Below are positions 25,558-35,144 of a DNA stretch of 64,000 nt, in pieces (within the stretch, counting starts at the first letter, position 1; the number at the start of each line of letters is the position of its first letter). Source of the DNA: Nioella nitratireducens (GTDB taxonomy: Bacteria > Pseudomonadota > Alphaproteobacteria > Rhodobacterales > Rhodobacteraceae); NCBI RefSeq assembly GCF_001879715.1, contig NZ_MNBW01000016.1, positions 1 through 64,000 of the forward strand, written 5' to 3'. A model generated the notes under the pieces. The model was not told the origin of the DNA. It ran no database searches and worked only from the letters and a program-made list of their open reading frames with translations. Both the position numbers and the translations under genes were made by a program.

Positions 25558-26004
25558 TCAGTAGGCCGTCACCAGCGGCACCTCTGCCGCGGTCACGATA
25601 TTGCGCTGAATGCCAACGCTGGCCATGGCCGCCAGCATGGCGACGTCCGCGTCCGACAGGGTACCGTCATTGTAGGCCAGCAGACCGTCCTGCAACCCCG
25701 ACAGGATCGTTGCGTTGGTCATCTGGTTTGCGGTGTCGAAGAAACCTTGCGCATCCGCCTCGGTCACGATGCCGGCGTCGTAGAGAGCGTTGAAATGGGA
25801 CGAGTTGAACTGAACGAAGGCGTCGCTGACCTGCTGCGACCGCAGCTGCGCGTCGAGATTGGAGGCAAGCGTGCCGATTCCTTCGTCGAGCACCGAGGTG
25901 GCCGCAAGCGCCATGCCGGTCACGGCAGCGGTAAGCACGACCCAGTCAACCGTGACCGCGCCTTGCTCGGATACAAGGAACCTATGCAACTGGCTCGTGT
26001 GCAT
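25558..26004 (-). CDS. Flp pilin-like protein
   Basis: The 148-residue protein starts with RFLVSEQGAVTVDWVVLTAA followed by VTGMALAATSV, the prepilin-like hydrophobic segment seen in Flp/Fap pilins of Rhodobacteraceae, with the GAVTVDW junction at about residues 15-21. The rest is soluble, acidic and longer than a normal Flp subunit, so it may be a minor pilin or pseudopilin. The ATG at 26004 lacks a clear ribosome site, and longer starts are possible. No tad/cpa genes are nearby. Confidence 0.7.
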   Translation of the reverse strand: MHTSQLHRFLVSEQGAVTVDWVVLTAAVTGMALAATSVLDEGIGTLASNLDAQLRSQQVSDAFVQFNSSHFNALYDAGIVTEADAQGFFDTANQMTNATILSGLQDGLLAYNDGTLSDADVAMLAAMASVGIQRNIVTAAEVPLVTAY

Positions 26005-26190
26005 TATATGAAACTGCCCATTTTTTGATCCAATCTGGTCTGCGCGCCAAATGTGGCGGGAATGTGGCGAAGTGGGCTTCATGCAGGGCAACACTCTTGT
26101 TCCAAAGCGGAAACCTGTCGTTGATTTAAACCAGACTTTCAGCATATTGCCAAGGATTGTCCGGGTGAATTGCCCGTTTCGAGTGCTTCC

Positions 26191-27582
26191 ATGTCAACCT
26201 TCCGCCACCACCTGCGGGCCGTGGTCTTGCTCGGTCTTCCCTTGGCCGGCAGTCATCTGGCCCAACTTTCCATCGGCATCACCGACACGGTGATGATCGG
26301 GTGGTATGGGGTCGAAGAACTCGCGGCGCTGTCGCTGGCAACGTCCTATTTCTTTGCAATTTACCTGCTCGGCTCTGGCTTCGCAATTGCTGTGATGCCG
26401 ATGGTCGCCGCCGCCATCACCAATGACGATCGCAGACAGGTTCGCCGGGTGACCCGAATGGGGCTTTGGATCTCGGCGCTGACCGGCCTGCTGGCAATCC
26501 CGCTGTTCTGGTTCAGCGAGCCGATCTTTCTGGCGCTCGGTCAGTTGCCGGGCTTGTCGGCGGACATGCAGATCTATCTGCGGATTGCGGGATGGTCGAT
26601 GCCGGTCTTCCTGATGGCGATGGTGTTCAAAAGCCATCTGTCCGCGCTGGAGCATACCCAGATCGTGCTGTGGTCGACCATTGCGGGCACGCTGATCAAT
26701 ATCCTGGTCAACTGGCTGCTGATCTTTGGCAATCTCGGGTTTCCGGAACTTGGCCTGCGCGGGGCGGCCATCGCCTCTCTCGGCACCAATGTCACCGTGT
26801 TCGTGATCCTGACGCTATACGCCGCCGGGGCGCGCGACTTGCGGGCCTACACCATTCTTGCGCGGCTTTGGCGACCCGACTGGGGCGCGTTCGGCGAGGT
26901 CTTTCGCTTGGGGTTGCCCATCGGGTTGACCATGCTGGCGGAAAGCGGGCTTTTTACCGCGAGCGCCATCATGATGGGCTGGATCGGGGAAGAGGCGCTT
27001 GCGGTGCATGGCATCGCCCTGCAAATCGCGGCGGCGACTTTCATGATCCATCTCGGGTTGAGTTCCGCCGCGACGGTGCGCGCGGGCCATGCCTGGGGCC
27101 GAAAAGACCCGATCGCCTTGCGACGGGGGGCCCTGGCCGCCCTGGTTCTGTCGCTTGTGCTGGTGGCAATCACGATCACCGCTTTCCTGACCGTGCCGGA
27201 ACAACTGGTCGGACTGTTCCTCGACCCCAACGATCCGGCGCGCGGGCGGTTGATGGCGCTTGGTGCGTCGCTTCTGGCGATGGCGGCGCTGTTTCAACTG
27301 GCCGATGCGATGCAGGTCATGGCGCTTGGTTTCCTGCGCGGGGTGCAGGATACGCAACGCCCGATGATCTACGCGGTGGTCAGCTATTGGGTCTTGGGCG
27401 TCCCGGCGTGCTATGTGCTTGGCTTTTCAATGGGCATGGGCGGCACCGGGATCTGGCTTGGCATGGCCGTCGGCCTGTCGGCGGCGGCGATCAGCATGAT
27501 GACGCGGTTCTGGACAGGCCCGGCCCGCACTCCGTTGGCGCTGGTGCCGGACCTGCCCGCGCCCGATATCGGCGCAGAGTAG
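26191..27582 (+). CDS. MATE family efflux transporter
   Basis: This 463-residue inner-membrane protein has twelve predicted spans in two homologous halves. The N-terminal half shows GLPLAGSHLAQLSIGITDTV and MIGWYG; the second half repeats the pattern with GLPIGLTMLAESGLFTASAI and MMGWIG. It belongs to the NorM-like branch of the multidrug and toxin extrusion family and should export organic cations with Na+ or H+. The ATG at 26191 begins the first span; no strong ribosome site is seen. Confidence 0.92.
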   Translation: MSTFRHHLRAVVLLGLPLAGSHLAQLSIGITDTVMIGWYGVEELAALSLATSYFFAIYLLGSGFAIAVMPMVAAAITNDDRRQVRRVTRMGLWISALTGLLAIPLFWFSEPIFLALGQLPGLSADMQIYLRIAGWSMPVFLMAMVFKSHLSALEHTQIVLWSTIAGTLINILVNWLLIFGNLGFPELGLRGAAIASLGTNVTVFVILTLYAAGARDLRAYTILARLWRPDWGAFGEVFRLGLPIGLTMLAESGLFTASAIMMGWIGEEALAVHGIALQIAAATFMIHLGLSSAATVRAGHAWGRKDPIALRRGALAALVLSLVLVAITITAFLTVPEQLVGLFLDPNDPARGRLMALGASLLAMAALFQLADAMQVMALGFLRGVQDTQRPMIYAVVSYWVLGVPACYVLGFSMGMGGTGIWLGMAVGLSAAAISMMTRFWTGPARTPLALVPDLPAPDIGAE

Positions 27583-27588
27583 ACGCGG

Positions 27589-28974
27589 TCAGGCGGTCAG
27601 GGCGTCCAGAATGCGCGCCCATGACCGAATGCCCTTGTGAAAACTCTCCACGTCGTATTTTTCATTCGGCGAGTGGATTGCGTCATCGTCATTGGCAAAT
27701 CCGGTCAAGAGCGCGTCCATGCCCAGAACCTGCTTGAAAAACCCTGCAATCGGGATCGAGCCGCCCATGCCGATGAACACCGCCTCGCGGTTCCATTCCT
27801 CGGACAGCGCCTGCCGGGCTTTCTCGAACTCCGGTCGCTCGGTGGGCATTACCGGGGCAGGGGAGCCTTCGAGATCCTGGTCCCATTCCACCGCAAGGTC
27901 GGGGCCAAGCCGGTCGGCGACGTGCTGTCGGATCTTCTGGCGCAGCGCGTCGGGGTCCATGTCGCCCACCAGACGGCAAGTGATCTTGCAATGCGCCTTG
28001 GAGGGGATGACCGTTTTGGACCCGGCCCCCTGATAGCCGCCCCAAAGGCCGTTGATTTCCAAGGTCGGCCGCGCCCACTGTTTTTCCAGCGTGGAATAGC
28101 CCTTTTCGTAGTGCGATACGGAATATCCCGCCTGTCCCAGATAGTCGGCCTCGTCAAAGCCCGACAGGGTCCATTGGCGCAGGATCTCCTCGGGCACCCC
28201 GTGCACGCCCTCGTAAAAGCCCTCAACGGCCACGGCACCGGTTTCGGCGTCATAGAAGCTGTCCACGATCCGCGCCATTTCCCGCAAAGGGTTCAGGCCC
28301 GGCCCGCCGTAATGGCCGGAATGCAGGTCGATGCGCGGGCCGGTCAGGGTGAACTCGTCCTTCAGCATCCCGCGCAACTGCGTCGGAATCGACGGCACGC
28401 CGGGCGCCACCATCGACGTGTCGCAGATCAGGGCGATATCGGCGGTCAGTTCCTTTGCGTTTTCCTGCATGAACGGCACCAGAGAGGGCGAGCCAGACTC
28501 TTCCTCCCCCTCGAAGAAGAGCGTGATCTTGCCCGGCAGCTTGCCGGTTTCCGCCTTGAAGGCGCGGCATGCCTCGACAAAGGTCATAAGCTGCCCCTTG
28601 TCGTCAGACGCCCCGCGTCCACGGATCACCTTGCCCTTGGGGGTTTCTTCGATGGCCGGTTCGAACGGCGGTGTGGTCCACAGGTCGAGCGGGTCGACCG
28701 GTTGCACATCGTAGTGGCCGTAGAACAAGAGATGCGGGCCGTCAGTGTCGAGATTGGCATGTGCCACCACCATCGGATGGCCGGGTGTCGGGCGTTTCGA
28801 AGCGTCGAAGCCGATGGATTTCAGGTCTAAGACCAGCCAGTCGGCCGCGGCATCGCAATCGGCCTTGAATGCCGGATCGGTTGAGATCGAAGGGATGCGC
28901 AGCAGCTCCATCAGCCGGGTCATCGCGGCCTCCTGATCGTGATCAATACGGGCGAGAACGGCGTCGAGCGACAT
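27589..28974 (-). CDS. M20 family dipeptidase
   Basis: The 461-residue protein is a zinc peptidase of the M20 family. Metal and catalytic motifs are YGHYDVQPVDP near residue 85 (His ligand and Asp), RGASDDKGQ near 120 (bridging Asp) and FFEGEEESGSP near 150 (general-base Glu and ligand). A dimerisation domain occupies about 200-340, and the last His is in DDAIHSPNEKY near 437. It resembles the cytosolic nonspecific dipeptidase / ArgE-DapE type. AAAGGA stands before the ATG at 28974. It is convergent with the MATE gene, six bases apart. Confidence 0.92.
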   Translation of the reverse strand: MSLDAVLARIDHDQEAAMTRLMELLRIPSISTDPAFKADCDAAADWLVLDLKSIGFDASKRPTPGHPMVVAHANLDTDGPHLLFYGHYDVQPVDPLDLWTTPPFEPAIEETPKGKVIRGRGASDDKGQLMTFVEACRAFKAETGKLPGKITLFFEGEEESGSPSLVPFMQENAKELTADIALICDTSMVAPGVPSIPTQLRGMLKDEFTLTGPRIDLHSGHYGGPGLNPLREMARIVDSFYDAETGAVAVEGFYEGVHGVPEEILRQWTLSGFDEADYLGQAGYSVSHYEKGYSTLEKQWARPTLEINGLWGGYQGAGSKTVIPSKAHCKITCRLVGDMDPDALRQKIRQHVADRLGPDLAVEWDQDLEGSPAPVMPTERPEFEKARQALSEEWNREAVFIGMGGSIPIAGFFKQVLGMDALLTGFANDDDAIHSPNEKYDVESFHKGIRSWARILDALTA

Positions 28975-29164
28975 GGCGCATCCTTTCTGGTGGGAAATCT
29001 TGCCCCGGACCTTACCAGCGGCGCGGCAACTGTCCAGTGGGCCGGATGCAACAACCCGGCAGGCTTTTGCCGGTTCTTGTCCTCGTGGTTGTCGTAAGCT
29101 GGCGCACACGGTATCCCGACTCTCGTGTTTCCCGGGGCCAAAGCCAAAAAACGGAGAGTTTTCC

Positions 29165-29746
29165 ATGTTCAAGCGAATTTCCCCGAAGCTGGCCGGCCTT
29201 GTGCTGGCGCTGACTGCCACCGCCCTGCCGGCCCTGGCCCAGACCCTGCCGAACATGCGAGAGGCGCGTCGTCTGGTCTTTGCGCGTGACGGGGCGGTTG
29301 TGGGCGAGGTGATCCCCAATGACAGCCTGTCGACGGCAGATGTGGCGATCCTCAACCAGATTGTCGCCACGCAGAAATACTATGCGGCCGTGGCGATTTC
29401 ACCCGATCAGGGGTTGGTGTCCGAGGCCACCGTGGCGGCGGCGAATTTCCATGATGAAGACAACGCCCGCCGGGTCGCGCTGGAAGGGTGCAACGAGCGC
29501 CGCGCCGAAGACAGCGCCGAATGCGCCATCGTGTTGATCATCCGCCCCGAAGGCTGGGAACCGGGCCGCCCGCTGCAACTCAATACCGACGCTACCGCCG
29601 CGCTTTGGGGCAGCTACCGCCAGTTGGGCCGCCCGCGCGCAATGGCCATATCCGAGGCCACCGGTCAGTGGGGGGTCGGAGACAGCTGGGAAGCGGCTGT
29701 TTCCGATTGTGGACAACCGGACTGCCGGGTGGTTGTGGATAATTGA
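29165..29746 (+). CDS. Secreted protein of unknown function beside hemA
   Basis: The 193-residue protein starts after ACGGAGAG with a Sec signal (about residues 1-25, cleavage at ALAQ). The mature part holds cysteines at GCNERR, AECAIV and DCGQPDC, which suit periplasmic disulfides, and ends shortly after them. No enzyme motif is visible. It precedes hemA by 184 bp on the same strand; relatives next to hemA may carry an aminolevulinate-synthase label by transfer, but nothing in this sequence supports that activity. Confidence 0.75.
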   Translation: MFKRISPKLAGLVLALTATALPALAQTLPNMREARRLVFARDGAVVGEVIPNDSLSTADVAILNQIVATQKYYAAVAISPDQGLVSEATVAAANFHDEDNARRVALEGCNERRAEDSAECAIVLIIRPEGWEPGRPLQLNTDATAALWGSYRQLGRPRAMAISEATGQWGVGDSWEAAVSDCGQPDCRVVVDN

Positions 29747-29762
29747 TTCCGGGTCTGGCTCG

Positions 29763-29776
29763 TTGATCCATGTCAA
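29763..29776 (+). promoter_or_regulatory. FnrL-like box ahead of hemA
   Basis: TTGAT-CCAT-GTCAA matches the TTGAT-N4-ATCAA consensus at nine of ten positions. FnrL control of hemA is known in Rhodobacter, so the site is expected to raise haem synthesis at low oxygen. Confidence 0.7.
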
Positions 29777-29930
29777 AGTAACTTGCGCGTCAATTTGTAA
29801 CTTGCAGGTAACGGGCCTCAGGGCCTAATTCACCCTTGTCTCCGGCCTTCTCGGGAAACGCACCTGCCGGAACGAATCTAACCAGCGTCTTTCGGGCCAA
29901 TGCGAACGGGCCCAAAGAAGGAGACCGCCA

Positions 29931-31154
29931 GTGAACTACGATGCCGCGCTTGATGCCGCCCTGAACCGTCTGCACGAGGAAGGGCGCTATCGCACCTTCA
30001 TCGACATTGAGCGCCGCCGCGGCCAGTATCCACATGCTGTCTGGAAGAAGCCGGACGGGACCGAGCAGGACATCACCGTCTGGTGTGGCAACGACTATCT
30101 TGGCATGGGCCAGCACCCCGTGGTGCTGGAGGCGATGCATCAGGCCCTTGAAGACACCGGCGCAGGGTCCGGCGGCACGCGCAATATCTCGGGCACAACC
30201 GTGTATCACAAGCGGTTGGAGGCAGAGCTTTCCGACCTGTACCAGAAAGAGGCGGCGCTGGTCTTTACCTCGGCCTATATCGCCAATGACGCGACGCTGA
30301 GCACGCTGCCCAAGCTGTTTCCCGGTCTCATCATCTATTCCGACGCGCTCAACCACGCCTCGATGATCGAAGGCGTGCGCCGCAATGGCGGGGCCAAGCG
30401 CATCTTCCGCCACAATGACGTGGCCCATCTGCGCGAATTGCTGGCCGCCGACGACCCCGAGGCGCCCAAGCTGATCGCCTTCGAGTCGATCTATTCGATG
30501 GACGGCGATTTTGGCCCGATCAAGGACATCTGCGATCTGGCCGACGAATTCGGCGCGCTGACCTATCTCGACGAGGTTCACGCCGTCGGCATGTATGGCG
30601 CGCGCGGGGCCGGTGTGGCAGAGCGTGACGGCCTGATGGATCGCATCGACATCATCAACGGCACGCTCGGCAAGGCGTTCGGCGTGCATGGTGGCTATAT
30701 CGCGGCAAGCGCCAAGATGTGCGATGCCGTGCGGTCTTACGCGCCGGGGTTCATCTTCACCACCTCGCTGCCGCCGGTCGTGGCGGCAGGGGCGGCGGCG
30801 TCGGTCAAGCACTTGAAAACCGACCAAGCCCTGCGCGACCTGCATCAGGAGCGCGCCAAGGTGTTGAAGATGCGGCTCAAGGGCATGGGCCTGCCGATCA
30901 TCGACCATGGCACCCATATCGTTCCCGTGATCGTGGGCGATCCCGTCCACACCAAGAAAATCTCGGACATGCTGCTGTCGGATTACGGAATCTACGTCCA
31001 GCCGATCAACTTCCCGACCGTGCCGCGCGGCACGGAACGGCTGCGCTTCACGCCGTCTCCGGTGCATGATCCCAAGATGCTGGATGGGCTGGTGCGGGCC
31101 ATGGACTCGCTCTGGAACCACTGTGCGCTGAATCGTGCCGAAATGAGTGCGTGA
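29931..31154 (+). CDS. hemA: 5-aminolevulinate synthase
   Basis: HemA condenses glycine and succinyl-CoA to 5-aminolevulinate with PLP, the first step of haem (Shemin route). The 407-residue protein shows [12 protein letters not shown] near residue 44, [13 protein letters not shown] near 80, [15 protein letters not shown] near 214 and the PLP lysine in [13 protein letters not shown] near 248. The start is a GTG preceded by AAGGAG. A FnrL-like box lies 155 bp upstream. Confidence 0.97.
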   Translation: MNYDAALDAALNRLHEEGRYRTFIDIERRRGQYPHAVWKKPDGTEQDITVWCGNDYLGMGQHPVVLEAMHQALEDTGAGSGGTRNISGTTVYHKRLEAELSDLYQKEAALVFTSAYIANDATLSTLPKLFPGLIIYSDALNHASMIEGVRRNGGAKRIFRHNDVAHLRELLAADDPEAPKLIAFESIYSMDGDFGPIKDICDLADEFGALTYLDEVHAVGMYGARGAGVAERDGLMDRIDIINGTLGKAFGVHGGYIAASAKMCDAVRSYAPGFIFTTSLPPVVAAGAAASVKHLKTDQALRDLHQERAKVLKMRLKGMGLPIIDHGTHIVPVIVGDPVHTKKISDMLLSDYGIYVQPINFPTVPRGTERLRFTPSPVHDPKMLDGLVRAMDSLWNHCALNRAEMSA

Positions 31155-31312
31155 CCTCTCGTCCACTGGTGCATTTGTCATTCATCTTGTGGTAACACCT
31201 TCCCAAGTCCGGCGATTTAGGGAATCAAACCGTCGGCACGTTGGGGATGTGTTCGGTCGACAGATCGGAAAAAACCGTCAGTTACCGAACTGCAATCGCG
31301 GGGCAGGACCGC

Positions 31313-32503
31313 ATGGGCATGAACAAAGATGCGTCAGACGATGGCACCGTGCCATTCGACGGGTTCGACACGTTTGACGTACCTCTTGGCGACCTCTTGC
31401 GGGGCGAGCGTGCAACTATTGGCAAATCGCTGCTGGATGTCGAGCGCGAGCTGAAAATCAAGGCCGCCCACATCGCCGCCATCGAAAATGCCGACCTGTC
31501 GGTCTTCGCCACCAAGGGATTCGTCGCCGGGTACGTGCGTTCCTATGCGCGCTACCTTGGCATGGACCCGGAATGGACCTTTCGCCGATTTTCGCAAGAG
31601 GCCGGGTTCTACGGTGTTCACGGCGAATCCGCTGCGCAGGCCCGCGGTGCCAAGCGGGTCTTCGGAGAGGCCCCGGCGCGGGTTAGCCCGAATGACGTGA
31701 TGTCCTCGGCTCGGGTCTCGTTCGCACCGCAACGCGAAAGCATTTTCAGCAATCTCGAACCCGGCGCGCTTGGCTCGGCGCTCGTCCTGTTGGCCCTTGT
31801 CGGCGTGATCGGATACGGCGCGTGGTCGGTCCTGACCGAGATCCAGCGTGTGCAATTCGTGCCGGTCGAGGAAGAACCCACCATGACCGCCAGCCTCGAT
31901 CCGATCGAGACGGCCGGCGTGATGTCGATGGCCAGCGCGGAATTGCCGGACGCCGCGACGCCCCGCGTGCCGGTGATGGACCCGATCGACCCGATTTTCC
32001 GCCCGCAAGCCTTGGATATGCCGGTGATGACGCCGCGCGACCAGGCGATTGCGACGCTCGATCCCGACACGGTAGGTGACTATGCCTCGGCCCCGCGGAT
32101 TCAGGCCCCGGCGCAGGACGAAGGCTATGAATTGGCCAGTGCCGTGCAGGTGACCGAAGAACCGCAAGGCGACGAGGTGATCCTGTTTGCGGTGCGGCCA
32201 TCGTGGATTCGCGTGCGCTCTGTCTCTGGAACGATTCTGTTCGAAGGCACGCTGGATTCCGGTGACAGCTATGCCTTGCCGGAAGGGGCCGAGATGCCGA
32301 CCCTGCGGGCGGGCAATTCCGGCTCGCTCTATTTCGCGGTGAATGGCGTCACGCTTGGCCCGGCAGGCCCCGGCACCTCGATTGCCCGCGACGTTGTTCT
32401 GACCGCCGATGCCTTGTCGGAAAGCTATGTGATGGCCGATGCCGCCGCCGATCCCGATCTGCCGCGCGTGGCCTCTCTGGTGCTTGGTGACGAGGGCAAC
32501 TGA
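31313..32503 (+). CDS. rodZ: RodZ-like cytoskeletal/HTH membrane protein
   Basis: The 396-residue protein joins a cytoplasmic HTH domain (about residues 20-105, [20 protein letters not shown], then [14 protein letters not shown]) to one membrane span near 150-172 ([18 protein letters not shown]) and a periplasmic DUF4115-type domain with [17 protein letters not shown] near 297. This is the RodZ architecture, linking MreB to the cell wall machinery. Its position just ahead of ispG is the conserved arrangement. The ATG at 31313 follows CAGGA; an ATG six bases on is also possible. Confidence 0.88.
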   Translation: MGMNKDASDDGTVPFDGFDTFDVPLGDLLRGERATIGKSLLDVERELKIKAAHIAAIENADLSVFATKGFVAGYVRSYARYLGMDPEWTFRRFSQEAGFYGVHGESAAQARGAKRVFGEAPARVSPNDVMSSARVSFAPQRESIFSNLEPGALGSALVLLALVGVIGYGAWSVLTEIQRVQFVPVEEEPTMTASLDPIETAGVMSMASAELPDAATPRVPVMDPIDPIFRPQALDMPVMTPRDQAIATLDPDTVGDYASAPRIQAPAQDEGYELASAVQVTEEPQGDEVILFAVRPSWIRVRSVSGTILFEGTLDSGDSYALPEGAEMPTLRAGNSGSLYFAVNGVTLGPAGPGTSIARDVVLTADALSESYVMADAAADPDLPRVASLVLGDEGN

Positions 32504-32586
32504 GCGCACCCCGTTGCCGTGCAGCGACCAAAGGTCTATCTGGGCGGCAAGAGCGTTTGACACCCCAGACAGCCCCGAGGCGTCCC

Positions 32587-33717
32587 ATGTCCCATAATCC
32601 CATTCGTCCCTGGCGCAATATCGACCGCCGCGACAGTCGTCGCATCATGGTGGGCCGCGTGCCCGTGGGCGGCGGCGCGCCAATCTCCGTTCAGACGATG
32701 ACCAACACGCTGACCACGGATGTGGCGGGCACCATCGCGCAGGTGCAGGCCTGCGCCGAGGCGGGGGCGGATATCGTGCGCGTTTCGGTGCCGGACGAGG
32801 CCTCGTCGAAGGCGTTGAAAGAGATTGTCGCGGAAAGCCCTGTGCCGATCGTGGCCGACATCCATTTCCACTACAAACGCGGCGTGGAAGCGGCCGAGGC
32901 GGGCGCGGCCTGTTTGCGGATCAACCCCGGCAATATCGGCAGCGCCGACCGCGTCGCCGAGGTGATCAGGGCCGCCCGCGATCATGGCTGTTCCATCCGC
33001 ATCGGGGTGAATGCCGGAAGCCTTGAAAAGCACCTGCTCGACAAATACGGCGAGCCATGCCCCGACGCGATGATCGAAAGCGGGCTCGACCATATCCGCA
33101 TCTTGCAAGATCACGATTTCCACGAGTTCAAGATCAGTGTGAAGGCGTCTGACGTCTTCATGGCCGCAGCTGCCTATCAGGGCCTGGCCGAGGCCACGGA
33201 CGCGCCCATTCACCTTGGCATCACCGAGGCGGGCGGGCTGACGACCGGCACCGTCAAATCTGCTATCGGGCTTGGCAACCTGCTGTGGATGGGCATCGGC
33301 GATACGCTGCGCGTCAGCCTGTCGGCGGATCCGGTCGAAGAGGTGAAGGTTGGCTATGAAATCCTCAAGGCGCTCGGGCTGCGGCACAGGGGGGTCAACA
33401 TCATCTCTTGCCCGTCCTGCGCGCGGCAGGGGTTTGACGTGATCAAGACGGTGGAGCTGCTGGAAGACCGGCTGGCCCATATCAAGACCCCGATGAGCCT
33501 GTCGGTGATTGGCTGCGTGGTAAACGGGCCGGGCGAGGCGTTGTTGACAGATGTCGGCTTTACCGGTGGCGGGGCCGGGTCGGGCATGGTTTATCTCGAC
33601 GGCAAACAGGCCCACAAGCTGGCCAACGACGGCATGATCGAACACATCGTCGAACAGGTCGAGAAGAAGGCCGAACAGATCGAGGCCGCGCGGACCGTGG
33701 CGGATGCTGCGGAATAG
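32587..33717 (+). CDS. ispG: 4-hydroxy-3-methylbut-2-enyl diphosphate synthase
   Basis: IspG (GcpE) reduces methylerythritol cyclodiphosphate to HMBPP in the non-mevalonate isoprenoid pathway. The 376-residue protein has [12 protein letters not shown] near residue 25, the TIM-barrel motif VADIHFHYK near 90, and the 4Fe-4S ligands: Cys in [10 protein letters not shown] near 275 and in [10 protein letters not shown] near 310, with Glu next to it. An in-frame ATG 30 bases earlier exists, but GAGG stands before the one chosen. Confidence 0.96.
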   Translation: MSHNPIRPWRNIDRRDSRRIMVGRVPVGGGAPISVQTMTNTLTTDVAGTIAQVQACAEAGADIVRVSVPDEASSKALKEIVAESPVPIVADIHFHYKRGVEAAEAGAACLRINPGNIGSADRVAEVIRAARDHGCSIRIGVNAGSLEKHLLDKYGEPCPDAMIESGLDHIRILQDHDFHEFKISVKASDVFMAAAAYQGLAEATDAPIHLGITEAGGLTTGTVKSAIGLGNLLWMGIGDTLRVSLSADPVEEVKVGYEILKALGLRHRGVNIISCPSCARQGFDVIKTVELLEDRLAHIKTPMSLSVIGCVVNGPGEALLTDVGFTGGGAGSGMVYLDGKQAHKLANDGMIEHIVEQVEKKAEQIEAARTVADAAE

Positions 33718-33766
33718 GCCAAGGTCGCTCTTGCGGTGTTAACCCCTCATTCGGGCTTTCATGCTA

Positions 33767-33854
33767 GACCTGAGACAGGTCGACCCCCGCCGCGAAGTTG
33801 GGTGCGGTGCAGCGGGGGCCGCCTTTGGGTGTCCGGTCGTTCGGGGCGATCGGA
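33767..33854 (+). ncRNA. Candidate structured RNA between convergent genes
   Basis: Three hairpins follow in 88 nt: GACCTG-AGA-CAGGTC (33767-33781), CCCCCGC/GCGGGGG (33784-33790 with 33812-33818), and TCCGGTCG/CGATCGGA (33832-33839 with 33847-33854, one G-U pair). They lie between the convergent ispG and PhnM-like genes. They may only be terminators, but no U run follows any of them. Confidence 0.35.
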
Positions 33855-33919
33855 CAATTCAACACTACCGTAAGGAGTCTTGAGAAAGCGTTAACGCCGA
33901 CCGATGACGCTGAAAAAGG

Positions 33920-34948
33920 TCATTCGGCGGCAAGACTGTTGGCAGGAAGCTTCTGAAGCAGTCTTTGTGCGGCCATCCCGGTGGCAAAGGTCAACTGTCC
34001 GGCGGCGATCGTGGCCTCGACCCGGCGGGTCGCCGGGTTCATCACCACGATATCGGCACGTTTTCCATGGTCGAGTGTCCCGCGATCTGTCAGGCCCATG
34101 ATTTCGGCCGGTTTCCGCGAAACCAAGTCCCACGTCGCGGGCAGGGCATTGATCGCGCCACTGGCCAGCATCCATGCCGCGTCGGGCAGCGTCGCGGGCA
34201 TCCCACCCGAAATCAAGCCGTCGCACAAACCCTCGGCCACCAGACGGGCGGTGTTCACGGCCTCTCGCATCCGCGCTTGTGGCAGCAGGTCGCCGGCGGG
34301 GGCCAAAACCGCATCGTTCATCGCCTTGGCCGTGGCCGCCGCCGCCCGTGTGCGTGGCTGTTCCGCGATGCGGGCCCCGAGCATTCGGTAGTATTCCCGC
34401 GTTTCCGCATCCACGTCGCCAAGGCTGCCATAGAGGATGCCAAGCGCATCGAAGGTTTCGGCCAACCGGCACAGATCGCGCGAAAACAAGGCGGCCGCGC
34501 TGTCGCCATCACGGTGCGGCTGCGACTGGAAGACGGCAAAGTCGAGGCCCTGTGCCTCTAGCAGGCGCAGCAGGTCCGGGTCCGGGCCGGGTTCCGGTGC
34601 CAGCACCAGCTTTGCGCGCAAATCGCTGCCGCCGCGCCGCCGCCCCAGGGCTGCCAACACGCCTTCCATCCGGCTCGGCTGTGCCTCCATCGCCAGCCAC
34701 GCGGTGGTCACGCCATGACTGGCCAGACGCTCATCGAGACGCGGCAGATCCTGCGGACGGGGCAGGGACGGCAGGGCGCAATGCAGGTCAACTATTCCCG
34801 GCAACACCAGGTAGCCGGACAGGTCGACCTCGGGCAGCGGCCCCTTGGTGATCCGGCCGCGTGCCACGGCAAGCGACCGGCGCTGAAACTGGCCGTTGCG
34901 CAAGATCTGTGCGCCCATCAGGCGCATCGGAGGAAGATAGGTCGACAT
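33920..34948 (-). CDS. PhnM-like amidohydrolase homologue lacking metal ligands
   Basis: The 342-residue protein has the amidohydrolase frame of PhnM, the triphosphate diphosphohydrolase of C-P lyase pathways: YLVLPGIVDLH near residue 45, SLLDAAF-like DAAWMLASGAINALPA near 265 and a C-terminal GKRADIVVMNPATRRV. The metal ligands are gone: the usual HTDN is HCAL, and the SSDYYP active-site Asp segment reads ISGGMPA. It therefore looks like a pseudoenzyme. No other phn gene is in the window. The ATG at 34948 has no clear ribosome site. Confidence 0.75.
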   Translation of the reverse strand: MSTYLPPMRLMGAQILRNGQFQRRSLAVARGRITKGPLPEVDLSGYLVLPGIVDLHCALPSLPRPQDLPRLDERLASHGVTTAWLAMEAQPSRMEGVLAALGRRRGGSDLRAKLVLAPEPGPDPDLLRLLEAQGLDFAVFQSQPHRDGDSAAALFSRDLCRLAETFDALGILYGSLGDVDAETREYYRMLGARIAEQPRTRAAAATAKAMNDAVLAPAGDLLPQARMREAVNTARLVAEGLCDGLISGGMPATLPDAAWMLASGAINALPATWDLVSRKPAEIMGLTDRGTLDHGKRADIVVMNPATRRVEATIAAGQLTFATGMAAQRLLQKLPANSLAAE

Positions 34949-35144
34949 CTGTGAAAGACCGCTCGGATCAGGTTTTCGACGAGAGGTACGGGGCCTCTGT
35001 ATCGTGGGTGTGACAATCCGCTCAAAATTCGCTGAATTCCCTTTGTAAACATCGGATATTAACCTGCGGCGGCAGGGTCGATTGCGCCGGTCGGATCGGG
35101 GCGATACTGTCGCCTCGCTATCGTTTGATCTCGAGGAGAGCCGA

